From Microbacterium sp. (GTDB lineage: Bacteria; Actinomycetota; Actinomycetes; Actinomycetales; Microbacteriaceae), in contig DQHP01000030.1 of the NCBI GenBank assembly GCA_003524435.1, positions 1 through 14,770 on the forward strand: a stretch of 14,770 nucleotides of DNA, given 5' to 3'. This document shows, piece after piece, positions 6,264-12,170 of the stretch. Numbering within the stretch: position 1 is the first letter of the stretch; each line of letters begins with the position of its first letter. The notes beneath the pieces are model-generated. The model saw only the letters and a list, made by a program, of their open reading frames with translations. It did no database searches and was not told the origin of the DNA. The translations under genes and the position numbers were made by a program.

Positions 6264-6345
6264 ATCCAGGAACCGACATATTCGGGCGTTTTCAGCGCAA
6301 ATCTCCACTGCTCATGGATCGCCGACTACCGGAGCGCGGATCTCG

Positions 6346-7104
6346 TCAGTGGTTCACGCTTTCCACCATTTCCCGGAGCCGTTGGTCGTTGAGCTCACGA
6401 TCGGCGATGAGCGCTTCCGTGATGCGCTCATGTGCGGCAGCATGCTGCGTCAGCAATAGCTCTGCTTCGGTGCGTGTGGACTCAATCAGAGCCTCGATTG
6501 TAAGAGGGCCAGCGTGGCGCTCTGGTCGCTGCCCCGTGGCGATGATGCTCATCATCCGAAGCTGCTGGAGTCCCATGTCGCCCATAGAGCCTTGATCGAA
6601 ATGAGCGGTGCGGTGATCGGCAACCTGGCCTGCAAAGCCGAACACCAACGCATCGAAGGATTGCTCGTGCACCGTGAGATCTTCGTCAGGTTCATAGGTC
6701 ACTCGCCCGCCACGGTCCCCCACGGCGTGAATATCAGCAGTAACAGCATTCATCCCTAGCACGATCGCCGCGACAGCATGCGCAGCCTCGTGTCGGGCGA
6801 ACCTCTCCAGCTCGGGACCAACGGGAGGATCAACGGTTCTCGCAGCAACCGCACCCGTGGCAATGGGCCGTGAGTGCACCGCGTAATTCCGAGGGCCAAA
6901 TGCGAGCCGGCACAGGGACCAGAACATGGACATGACCATGGTCAGCACGGCACCGTGCTTCATCGCGACCTCGGGTTGCGTCATCACCAAGGTCCAGATC
7001 GGCTCGAGTAGCTCGATGATGCTCCCGGTGTTGAACATCAGCACCAGACAGCCCCCAACGATCATGACGAACCGCGAGGCAACACCTATGCTGAACTCTC
7101 TCAT
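6346..7104 (-). CDS. Membrane-anchored FtsH/M41-like zinc metallopeptidase
   Basis: The 252-aa product has two hydrophobic segments (about 10-30 and 50-68) and then a soluble domain with 'RHEAAHAV', an HExxH zinc site (His105, Glu106, His109). FtsH-family (M41) peptidases have HEaGHA, then a glycine-rich strand, then a third zinc ligand Asp in an N-D motif. Here 'GDRGGRVTYEPDED' and 'GSMGDMGLQQL' (Asp176) fit that layout, followed by helical segments. There is no AAA+ ATPase domain, so this is a stand-alone peptidase of a kind seen on actinobacterial plasmids and phages. It is the last gene of a nine-gene minus-strand group, its ATG overlapping the stop of the preceding small membrane protein (ATGA). 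Substrate unknown; it might process or degrade the products of adjacent genes. Confidence 0.75.
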   Translation of the reverse strand: MREFSIGVASRFVMIVGGCLVLMFNTGSIIELLEPIWTLVMTQPEVAMKHGAVLTMVMSMFWSLCRLAFGPRNYAVHSRPIATGAVAARTVDPPVGPELERFARHEAAHAVAAIVLGMNAVTADIHAVGDRGGRVTYEPDEDLTVHEQSFDALVFGFAGQVADHRTAHFDQGSMGDMGLQQLRMMSIIATGQRPERHAGPLTIEALIESTRTEAELLLTQHAAAHERITEALIADRELNDQRLREMVESVNH

Positions 7105-7388
7105 TTTCGCGATTCCCGCGCCCGGTACTTGATCCAGGGGATGGCGATCAGCACGCCGATTCCCGCCATACCCAACGTGGCGATGCAGCCAACAGCAAAG
7201 AAGACCCAGGCGCCAGCGATGAGCCAGCCTGGGCCGCTCAAAGTAGCCGCCCAGATACCGGCATTAACAATCGCCCACACGAGAAACACGACCCAAAGTC
7301 CGATCAGGATGAGGCCCTTCCACGCACCTCTTGCTCGCTCATCCTCTGTGAGCTGACCTTCAGGATCGATGCGCTCGATAGACATCAT
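7101..7388 (-). CDS. Small two-helix membrane protein
   Basis: The 95-aa product has an acidic soluble N-terminus ('MMSIERIDPEGQLTEDERAR'), two hydrophobic segments (about 25-47 and 54-84) and a basic end ('KYRARESRK'). The start was placed at the ATGATG that overlaps the stop of the nuclease gene; the frame is open further upstream, but that region codes for the nuclease. Its stop in turn overlaps the metallopeptidase start. Its position between a secreted nuclease and a membrane peptidase would suit an immunity or partner protein, but no family is recognised. Confidence 0.65.
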   Translation of the reverse strand: MMSIERIDPEGQLTEDERARGAWKGLILIGLWVVFLVWAIVNAGIWAATLSGPGWLIAGAWVFFAVGCIATLGMAGIGVLIAIPWIKYRARESRK

Positions 7389-8155
7389 GATTCGGCTCCA
7401 CAGGTGGTGAGATTCTGGACGAGGGCATCCCGGTCGGCGACGGTGACAGACAGCCCCCAGGTGTCGATAATCTGCGTGTACTTCAAGACATATGTGCACC
7501 GATACCAGGTCGCGGGGAGCCAATCCGAGGGGCCGGCGTCTTGCTTGGACTGATTTTCGATCCCGTCGACGGCGATGACGTTGTCGAGGTCGTTGGCGAA
7601 CTGCAGTCGGCGATCATCGGTCCACGCCCACGCACCGCCCACGTGCGCAGCTTTGAGGCTGACGATGTGCTCTCCCTGCACTCCTTGACTCCCCGGATTG
7701 CCGGGTTCCGCGACCCGGTCATGCTGAAAGACAATGTCTCCGCCGGTGTAGGGATCATTCACAAGCACGCCGCTCAGGACCGTGCATCCGTTGTCATCGA
7801 GAACGACATCGACGAGATCTCTGGCCAACACGTCGTCTCTTTGTCGGCACCCATTCCCGTCTATGTCAGACCAGGCCGTGCCGAATGAGTCCCGCTGGTA
7901 CTGCGGAACCGGGGCATTGGGGTCGTCGATGATGACGGGCAGCGCAGCAGCTTCTACCGCTGCCTCTGCGTAAGAAGCAGCCTCAGCGGGGTCACCCGGC
8001 GCTGGTTCGATCGGTGTAGCCGTGGGAGCAGCTGTCGCCGACTGATGGTCAGGCTGAGCCTGAACGTTGGGGAAGTTTGCTGTCACAGCTATGACGAGGC
8101 CAATTAGGGCAGCGCACGCGCCGACAGCGCTCTTGATCTTCGTGGAGCTGCGCAT
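7385..8155 (-). CDS. Secreted HNH-family nuclease (DUF1524/GmrSD C-terminal-like)
   Basis: The 256-aa product begins with a signal peptide ('MRSSTKIKSAVGACAALIGL' and about 14 more residues), then a Pro/Ala-rich linker, then a domain typical of secreted actinobacterial HNH nucleases: 'FGTAWSDIDGNGC' (91-103), 'RDDVLARDL' (106-113), 'GCTVLSGVL', 'DPYTGGDIVF' (134-143), 'EHIVSLKAAH' (162-171), 'NQSKQDAGPSDWLP' (201-214) and a closing 'YRCTYV...TC'. His163 is the expected general base; family members usually show DHVVAL, so Glu162 replaces the common Asp. Cysteines 103, 124, 220 and 252 could form disulfides outside the cell. GGAGG 8 nt upstream fixes the start at 8155. The enzyme would cut nucleic acid outside the cell or in a target cell. 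Confidence 0.85.
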   Translation of the reverse strand: MRSSTKIKSAVGACAALIGLVIAVTANFPNVQAQPDHQSATAAPTATPIEPAPGDPAEAASYAEAAVEAAALPVIIDDPNAPVPQYQRDSFGTAWSDIDGNGCRQRDDVLARDLVDVVLDDNGCTVLSGVLVNDPYTGGDIVFQHDRVAEPGNPGSQGVQGEHIVSLKAAHVGGAWAWTDDRRLQFANDLDNVIAVDGIENQSKQDAGPSDWLPATWYRCTYVLKYTQIIDTWGLSVTVADRDALVQNLTTCGAES

Positions 8156-8207
8156 CAGGGGATCCTCCGAACAGTGAGAGTGATGACGAGTGAGGCGAGG
8201 AGCGCGC

Positions 8208-8528
8208 TCATGGCCAGATGAATTCGGCCGGCGTCGGTAAAGGGCCATCGGGATTCCGGGTCTCGTACTGCACGTCCTCGATCATCCCGGTGTAAGCAAG
8301 CGAGAAGGCTCCTGGATCACTCACTCCAGCCCCGACCGCGAAGGCGTGAGCATCCGACCACGCGATCCCCGCGAATGAATGATCGTCCGGGAGTCCAGAC
8401 GTAGGCCTCTCGATCGCCTCCGCGACCGCATCGCCCCATTCCCTGCTGCGCTCGACGTCATCGGAGTACTCGACACCTGCTTTGGTCTCGAAGATTTCCA
8501 CTGCACGCTCATGCTGTTCAGGACTCAA
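8208..8528 (-). CDS. Hypothetical acidic protein with TTG start
   Basis: The 106-aa product starts 'MSPEQHERAVEIFETKAGVE' from a TTG preceded by GGAGG at 6 nt; no in-frame ATG is near. It is acidic, soluble and without a recognised domain ('GIAWSDAHAFAVGAGVSD' is the most distinctive part). Its start overlaps the end of the 100-aa gene upstream by 11 bp, so translation is probably coupled. A 52-bp gap separates it from the nuclease gene. Confidence 0.6.
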   Translation of the reverse strand: MSPEQHERAVEIFETKAGVEYSDDVERSREWGDAVAEAIERPTSGLPDDHSFAGIAWSDAHAFAVGAGVSDPGAFSLAYTGMIEDVQYETRNPDGPLPTPAEFIWP

Positions 8529-8820
8529 TGCGTGCCTCCAGCGTTCGAGAAGCCCGCTCGAGGAAATCGAAGCGGAGCATCGAGGTTGCGACGTGCCACT
8601 GGCCAGAATTGAGCAATTCGAAGGCCACGTCGTCGGGTCTTGTGCCCTTTACGCGCTGCGCCATGGTCCGGAGCTCATCAGCGAGGATGAACAGGGCTGA
8701 ACTGGCCGTGGTGTCATCGAATTCAGCCGCGCGTGCGGCCTGACGATCAGCACTAGCTGCAAGGTCGATAAGCGTTTCGTACAAGATCGTCAGTGGGCTC
8801 TCTGCTGTCGGGATTGTCAT
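8518..8820 (-). CDS. Hypothetical helical protein (100 aa)
   Basis: The product is predicted mostly helical: 'LTILYETLIDLAASADRQAA', then 'SALFILADELRTMAQRVKG' and a C-terminal 'LRFDFLERASRTLEARIES'. It has no cysteine and no membrane segment, and no family is recognised. Start and stop both overlap neighbours (ATGA with the 66-aa gene upstream; 11 bp with the TTG gene downstream), marking it as part of the operon. Confidence 0.6.
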   Translation of the reverse strand: MTIPTAESPLTILYETLIDLAASADRQAARAAEFDDTTASSALFILADELRTMAQRVKGTRPDDVAFELLNSGQWHVATSMLRFDFLERASRTLEARIES

Positions 8821-9017
8821 CGGATACTCATTCCTGGCCGGGCGTTGGCTTCGGAGCCCAAGAACCTCTCGAAGGCCTCTTGCATGCGCTTGGTCAACGG
8901 CTGCCCATCAACGCGCGAGCAGACAAGCCGGAAGAGGCGGAAGCTCCAACTCACGCGAACGGGTATGCCACAGGTCGCGCTCATTTTTTTGGAGAGTTCG
9001 GCGGCGGTCTCATCCAT
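8817..9017 (-). CDS. Hypothetical basic small protein (66 aa)
   Basis: It starts 'MDETAAELSKKMSATCGIPV' and continues with a basic, hydrophobic core ('SFRLFRLVCSRVDGQPLTKR') and a short helix. The chosen ATG overlaps the preceding gene by 8 bp; an ATG 12 codons earlier (9053) is possible. Two cysteines are present (residues 16 and 33). No family is recognised. Confidence 0.5.
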   Translation of the reverse strand: MDETAAELSKKMSATCGIPVRVSWSFRLFRLVCSRVDGQPLTKRMQEAFERFLGSEANARPGMSIR

Positions 9018-9330
9018 CAGTTGCGTCCGTTCCCGCGACGGTGCCTGGAGCATGCTCCAGGAGGTACTTCAAAGCTTCGGGATGCGTGAAGCCTTGTCTC
9101 GCGAGCCACGCATCGTCCCAGATCGGATGAGGAACGTACTCTTCGTACAAGGTGCCGTCGGAATGCGCGGCCACACGAGTGTCGATAGTCCAGTCGTCCA
9201 TCATCGCGACGACGGATGCTTTGAGGTCTGGCGCCCGGAACCGTCGATACGCGAGCATGTCCAGCACCCGGTTGATACGTCGGCGCCTGTATCGACGTTC
9301 GGTGAATGTGAGTTCATCTCGATCGGTCAT
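9010..9330 (-). CDS. Hypothetical basic protein (106 aa)
   Basis: The product begins 'MTDRDELTFTERRYRRRRIN', giving a strongly basic N-terminus, followed by 'RVLDMLAYRRFRAPDLKASV' and a Trp/Tyr-rich middle ('YEEYVPHPIWDDAWLARQG'). It may bind nucleic acid, but no domain is recognised. The ATG has AAAGGA upstream and overlaps the previous stop as TAATG; the frame is open 36 codons further, which would overlap the 74-aa gene heavily and was rejected. Confidence 0.6.
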   Translation of the reverse strand: MTDRDELTFTERRYRRRRINRVLDMLAYRRFRAPDLKASVVAMMDDWTIDTRVAAHSDGTLYEEYVPHPIWDDAWLARQGFTHPEALKYLLEHAPGTVAGTDATDG

Positions 9331-9554
9331 TAGTGGCGTCCTTTCGCGTGGCGAAGCATGGTCCAGGTGATGGGTGTCTCTGGGCTGAGTTCGTAGAGGC
9401 GGCGGTAGTGCACCCACGCGCGATATGCCCGAGAGCAAGTGAGATGTTCACGGCTCCCGTAATTGGGGCAGCCGCCACGGCTCTTGCAACCGATTTTGAA
9501 TCCAGCTGCAGAACCGTGCACAGCCTGCTCGAGGACATCCAGCGTCTTGCTCAT
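9330..9554 (-). CDS. Cys/His mini-protein, possible zinc knuckle (74 aa)
   Basis: A 74-aa product with Cys23, Cys29, His37 and Cys40 ('GCKSRGGCPNYGSREHLTC'), giving a C-x5-C-x7-H-x2-C pattern that could bind zinc. A Trp/Tyr/Arg-rich helix follows ('AYRAWVHYRRLYELSP'). The ATG overlaps the stop of the upstream HTH gene as TGATG; a TTG one codon earlier is in frame but less likely. It resembles no WhiB protein, which would need four cysteines in a different spacing. Confidence 0.6.
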   Translation of the reverse strand: MSKTLDVLEQAVHGSAAGFKIGCKSRGGCPNYGSREHLTCSRAYRAWVHYRRLYELSPETPITWTMLRHAKGRH

Positions 9555-10453
9555 CAAGCGGCCGCTTTCGCCGCAGAACGGAGCCGAGTGACGTGCCTGG
9601 CAGTGATCCCGACGAAGGGAACGATCTCGCTGTTGCTCCAGCCGAACTCGGGCGCTCTGTCGATGACGATCGCACGCTCTGCATCGGACAGATGAACGCG
9701 CTCGCCGCGCAGTGCAAGTTCCACGGCGATCTCATCGACCAAGTCAGGTTCTGCATCAGTATCTGAGGGCCCATCGTCCAGGTCGATGTCGTCCCATGCC
9801 AGCGCGGGGAGCCATCCTTCCGCTTCGGCACGTTGCAGTGCGTAGGTACGGGCAACGCGCTCTCCAAACGTCGTTGCTGGAGCATCTTTGTCCCAGAGCT
9901 CCTCAAAGAGATCCGCGATCGCACGATGCGTCTCTGCGGAGACCCGGCCGCTGATGAGCACGAAATCGAAGCGCTTCCGGTCAAAGGAGGTTCGTCGGGC
10001 CAGCACGGAAATTGCCCATCCGCGGGTCCCGAGCGCCTGCAGACGACGTCGGGCCCCTCGCGAGTCCACCCAGTGCCCGTCTGGGACGGTGCTCAGGTCC
10101 GGGGTGACGGCGAGGATCTTCTCGGCAGTGGCCGCGTAGACCATCGGAGCGCGGAAACGCTTGGTCCCGTACCGTCCCCGCATGATTCGAGCCAGGGTCG
10201 CCTTATCAATGCCAGCAGCCGCGGCGATCGCCGCTGGTCTCATGCCGACCATCGCGAGCTCTCCGATGTGTTCCTGGACAGGGCGTGCTGAGATGAGCGA
10301 CCCTGTTGGGCGGCCATACGCGACGAGCTTCTTGTACTCATAGCAACGACGACGGTTGGCATCCCGGCAAACCAAGCAACCGCAACTGTGGCTGCGGTAA
10401 CAGGTCGGCGTCTCGCCGTGCTTATGATCCTCGGGGCAAATGTGGGTACGCAT
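9554..10453 (-). CDS. Multi-HTH regulator with Cys/His-rich N-terminus
   Basis: The 299-aa product begins 'MRTHICPEDHKHGETPTC' and continues 'HSCGCLVCRDANRRRC', a cluster of cysteines and histidines (Cys6, His10, Cys18, Cys24, Cys26, Cys29) suited to metal binding. Helix-turn-helix candidates follow near 70-93 ('GMRPAAIAAAAGIDKATLAR'), about 134-170 and 270-295 ('GWSNSEIVPFVGITARHVTR'), with an acidic stretch between. Similar proteins occur in actinobacterial phages and plasmids, without known function. The ATG with GGAGG at 5 nt was chosen over a TTG four codons upstream. It heads a nine-gene operon, so it may control it. Confidence 0.75.
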   Translation of the reverse strand: MRTHICPEDHKHGETPTCYRSHSCGCLVCRDANRRRCYEYKKLVAYGRPTGSLISARPVQEHIGELAMVGMRPAAIAAAAGIDKATLARIMRGRYGTKRFRAPMVYAATAEKILAVTPDLSTVPDGHWVDSRGARRRLQALGTRGWAISVLARRTSFDRKRFDFVLISGRVSAETHRAIADLFEELWDKDAPATTFGERVARTYALQRAEAEGWLPALAWDDIDLDDGPSDTDAEPDLVDEIAVELALRGERVHLSDAERAIVIDRAPEFGWSNSEIVPFVGITARHVTRLRSAAKAAA

Positions 10454-10480
10454 GACCACCTCCAAATAGTTACATTCCCG

Positions 10481-10509
10481 AATATAACCTACCGTGAAGG
10501 TGCCGTAAA
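10481..10509 (-). promoter_or_regulatory. Candidate promoter of the nine-gene operon
   Basis: On the minus strand TTTACG (10504-10509) and TATATT (10481-10486) are separated by 17 bp, and the -10 lies about 27 bp before the ATG at 10453. The -10 is part of a GTTATATTCGGG sequence like that ahead of the HTH gene at 5753. An ATTC-CC-GAAT inverted repeat (10474-10483) overlaps the probable transcription start and could be an operator. Confidence 0.55.
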
Positions 10510-10574
10510 GACTCCTTCAGTAATAAGGGGCGCCAAGGCGTGACAGAAACCGACAAATTCGCCGCGAGGCTCCT

Positions 10575-10590
10575 CGGATAGAGAGATCCG
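10575..10590. repeat. Short inverted repeat in the divergent intergenic region
   Basis: CGGAT-AGAGAG-ATCCG has 5-bp arms, about 37 bp upstream of the possible 30-aa peptide. No convincing + strand promoter was found in this 173-bp region (10454-10626); this repeat is the clearest structure on that side. Confidence 0.3.
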
Positions 10591-10626
10591 ATCCCTGATG
10601 TCTCGTCCTCGTGCCAGGGTTGGGGA

Positions 10627-10719
10627 ATGTCAAAGCTGATCCCCCGTGCGCAAGCCATGCTGGACACTTTCGCGCGCGAGCTCGAGCAGACCGGGAGCAT
10701 GAACGATGTGGAGGGTTAG
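10627..10719 (+). CDS. Possible 30-aa peptide upstream of the OB-fold gene
   Basis: The frame ATG...TAG encodes 'MSKLIPRAQAMLDTFARELE' plus ten residues. It is preceded by a purine-rich AGGGTTGGGGA and stops 2 bp before the next ATG, with the next gene's ribosome site (GGAGGG) inside its last codons. That arrangement is typical of translational coupling. No family is recognised, and chance cannot be excluded at this length. Confidence 0.4.
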   Translation: MSKLIPRAQAMLDTFARELEQTGSMNDVEG

Positions 10720-10721
10720 CC

Positions 10722-11549
10722 ATGGAGGTTGCTAGGAACGACGCCGGAGATCTCATCACGATTGACATGATCCGCGGGGTGGCCGCGGTCCCTGTGTTGT
10801 GGTGCCCGGGTGAGCTGCCTGATGGCAATGAGTGTGCGGCAAAGGTCTACGTGAAGGCGCTCAACAGCAAGGTCATGGCGGCGCATTTCGCTGCGCAGCA
10901 TGAACCCCAATGCGATCGCGCCACCGAGCACTCAGACGATCAACCCGGAGATCAGGGCCACCAGTTCGCACAAGGGCTACGCCCCGTCAGGTGGAGACTT
11001 CGCCTTGGCGAGTCTGGATCCTCTCAGGGCCCTGACGGCCGTCGCCGCCCCGACGACACCAACGCAGGCACAAAGACTCGTCGACGTCGCGCCGAATCGT
11101 CGCACGGGATCGAAGACACAGCGGATGACAGATCTTTCTCCACCCTCTTGATGAACATCCTCGCCGGCATACTCCCACCCGGCCTCGAAGTCGTCATCGG
11201 TGCACGTCCCCCAGAACCAGCATCCTCGATCATCGTCGATGCACCGGCTGCGCACGCGAAGACGTATACGGACCGAGACGTTATCTTGTGGGGCAAGGTC
11301 CGTCAGGTGAAGACGAGCAGCTACGGCAGCCTGATCCTCAAGCTTGAGGACGCCGCCGACGACGTCGCCATCCTCGTCGACAAGGCCAACATGCACCGGC
11401 TCGGCATCGACGCCAACACCCAACTAATCGGGCGCCACGTCATCACCTACGGGAAATACACGATCCCCGACACTCGCCGGCCACACCTGCGGGTAGAGCG
11501 CGATGCGCTTGCGTTCAATCCGCGACTACGCAGGCCTCGACGCAGCTAG
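10722..11549 (+). CDS. Cys/His finger-like region plus OB-fold-like domain protein
   Basis: The 275-aa product has three parts. Residues 1-70 contain Cys28, Cys38, His55, His60 and Cys64 ('LWCPGELPDGNEC', 'AAHFAAQHEPQC'), a spacing suited to zinc. Residues 70-140 are polar, with an Arg-rich run ('TKTRRRRAESS'), probably disordered. Residues 180-268 look like an OB-fold ('VILWGKVRQVKTSSYGSLIL', 'AILVDKANMHRLGID', 'LIGRHVITYGKYTIP'), a fold that commonly binds single-stranded nucleic acid. The start with GGAGGG at 6 nt was chosen; the frame is open 37 codons upstream but overlaps the small frame. A single-strand DNA or RNA binding role in plasmid maintenance is inference. Confidence 0.65.
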   Translation: MEVARNDAGDLITIDMIRGVAAVPVLWCPGELPDGNECAAKVYVKALNSKVMAAHFAAQHEPQCDRATEHSDDQPGDQGHQFAQGLRPVRWRLRLGESGSSQGPDGRRRPDDTNAGTKTRRRRAESSHGIEDTADDRSFSTLLMNILAGILPPGLEVVIGARPPEPASSIIVDAPAAHAKTYTDRDVILWGKVRQVKTSSYGSLILKLEDAADDVAILVDKANMHRLGIDANTQLIGRHVITYGKYTIPDTRRPHLRVERDALAFNPRLRRPRRS

Positions 11550-11561
11550 ACCTCTCGGCTC

Positions 11562-12170
11562 CTACACCGGCATGAATGCGGGGTCGATCTGCAGCATGCT
11601 CACCATGAGCACGCTGCCGGCAATAGCGAGTGACGTCCCGTGAGGGTGCTTCCGCGGCTGGTGACGAACAATGCGGCCGATCACACGAAGGGCGCTGATC
11701 GCGAATGCAAGGGGCAACAGATAGATGGTGAAGATGCCCGCGATTGGCGCGATGGTTAGCACGAGAGCAACAGCGAATTTCATGTCGCCGAATCCGCAGC
11801 TCCCCGTGAGCGCCAATACGAGGTAGACCGCACCGACGATACCCGCGATGGCAGCCGCTGAGAGCGCAAGAGACGGACTCCCCTGCCAGATTGACACTCC
11901 AATGGCCTGAATTGCCCCGAAGGCTGCCAGGAGCGCTGTAAGGCGGTTCGGGAGCGCGTATGTGCGCTCGTCGACGACAGCGAGGCGGAGCGCGATGAGT
12001 GCCCCGATCCCGTAGAGCACCCAGCCGTACACCGGCCAACTGATTCTGGGCATCAGGGCAACGACCAGCGCGCCGAGGATCATCCCGGCAAGCGCGAGGG
12101 CCCACGCCCCTCTGGAGCGCCGCAGGGGGGTAATTGCGGGTTCCAGAGGGGTCGTGGACAGAGAGGTCAT
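11562..12170 (-). CDS. Prepilin peptidase, A24 family
   Basis: A24 enzymes are membrane aspartyl peptidases that cut the leader from type IV prepilins and pseudopilins at the cytoplasmic face. This 202-aa protein shows both catalytic aspartates: Asp67 in 'VVDERTYALPNRLT' (the D...LPN-x-LT box) and Asp129 in 'CGFGDMKFA' (the GxGD box). It has six or so hydrophobic segments. The N-terminal Cys-rich methylase domain of bifunctional PilD enzymes is absent, as in Tad/Flp (CpaA-like) peptidases. The start overlaps the stop of the LysM/BTAD gene as ATGA. It implies that prepilin substrates and an assembly machine are encoded nearby, most likely beyond the right edge. Only 12 bp separate its stop from the convergent OB-fold gene. 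Confidence 0.88.
   Translation of the reverse strand: MTSLSTTPLEPAITPLRRSRGAWALALAGMILGALVVALMPRISWPVYGWVLYGIGALIALRLAVVDERTYALPNRLTALLAAFGAIQAIGVSIWQGSPSLALSAAAIAGIVGAVYLVLALTGSCGFGDMKFAVALVLTIAPIAGIFTIYLLPLAFAISALRVIGRIVRHQPRKHPHGTSLAIAGSVLMVSMLQIDPAFMPV

Noticed and set aside
5648..6265. Long minus-strand reading frame extending the 76-aa HTH protein at its N-terminus
   Set aside because: It is antisense to the + strand two-HTH gene, which has recognisable domains and a promoter; the extension has no domain-like features.
6241..6275. tRNA-like T-arm (GGGGTTCAATCCCC) that could be an attachment site
   Set aside because: No acceptor or anticodon partner can be folded upstream, where the HTH gene codes; the T-stem is imperfect, and no integrase or repeat copy is visible.
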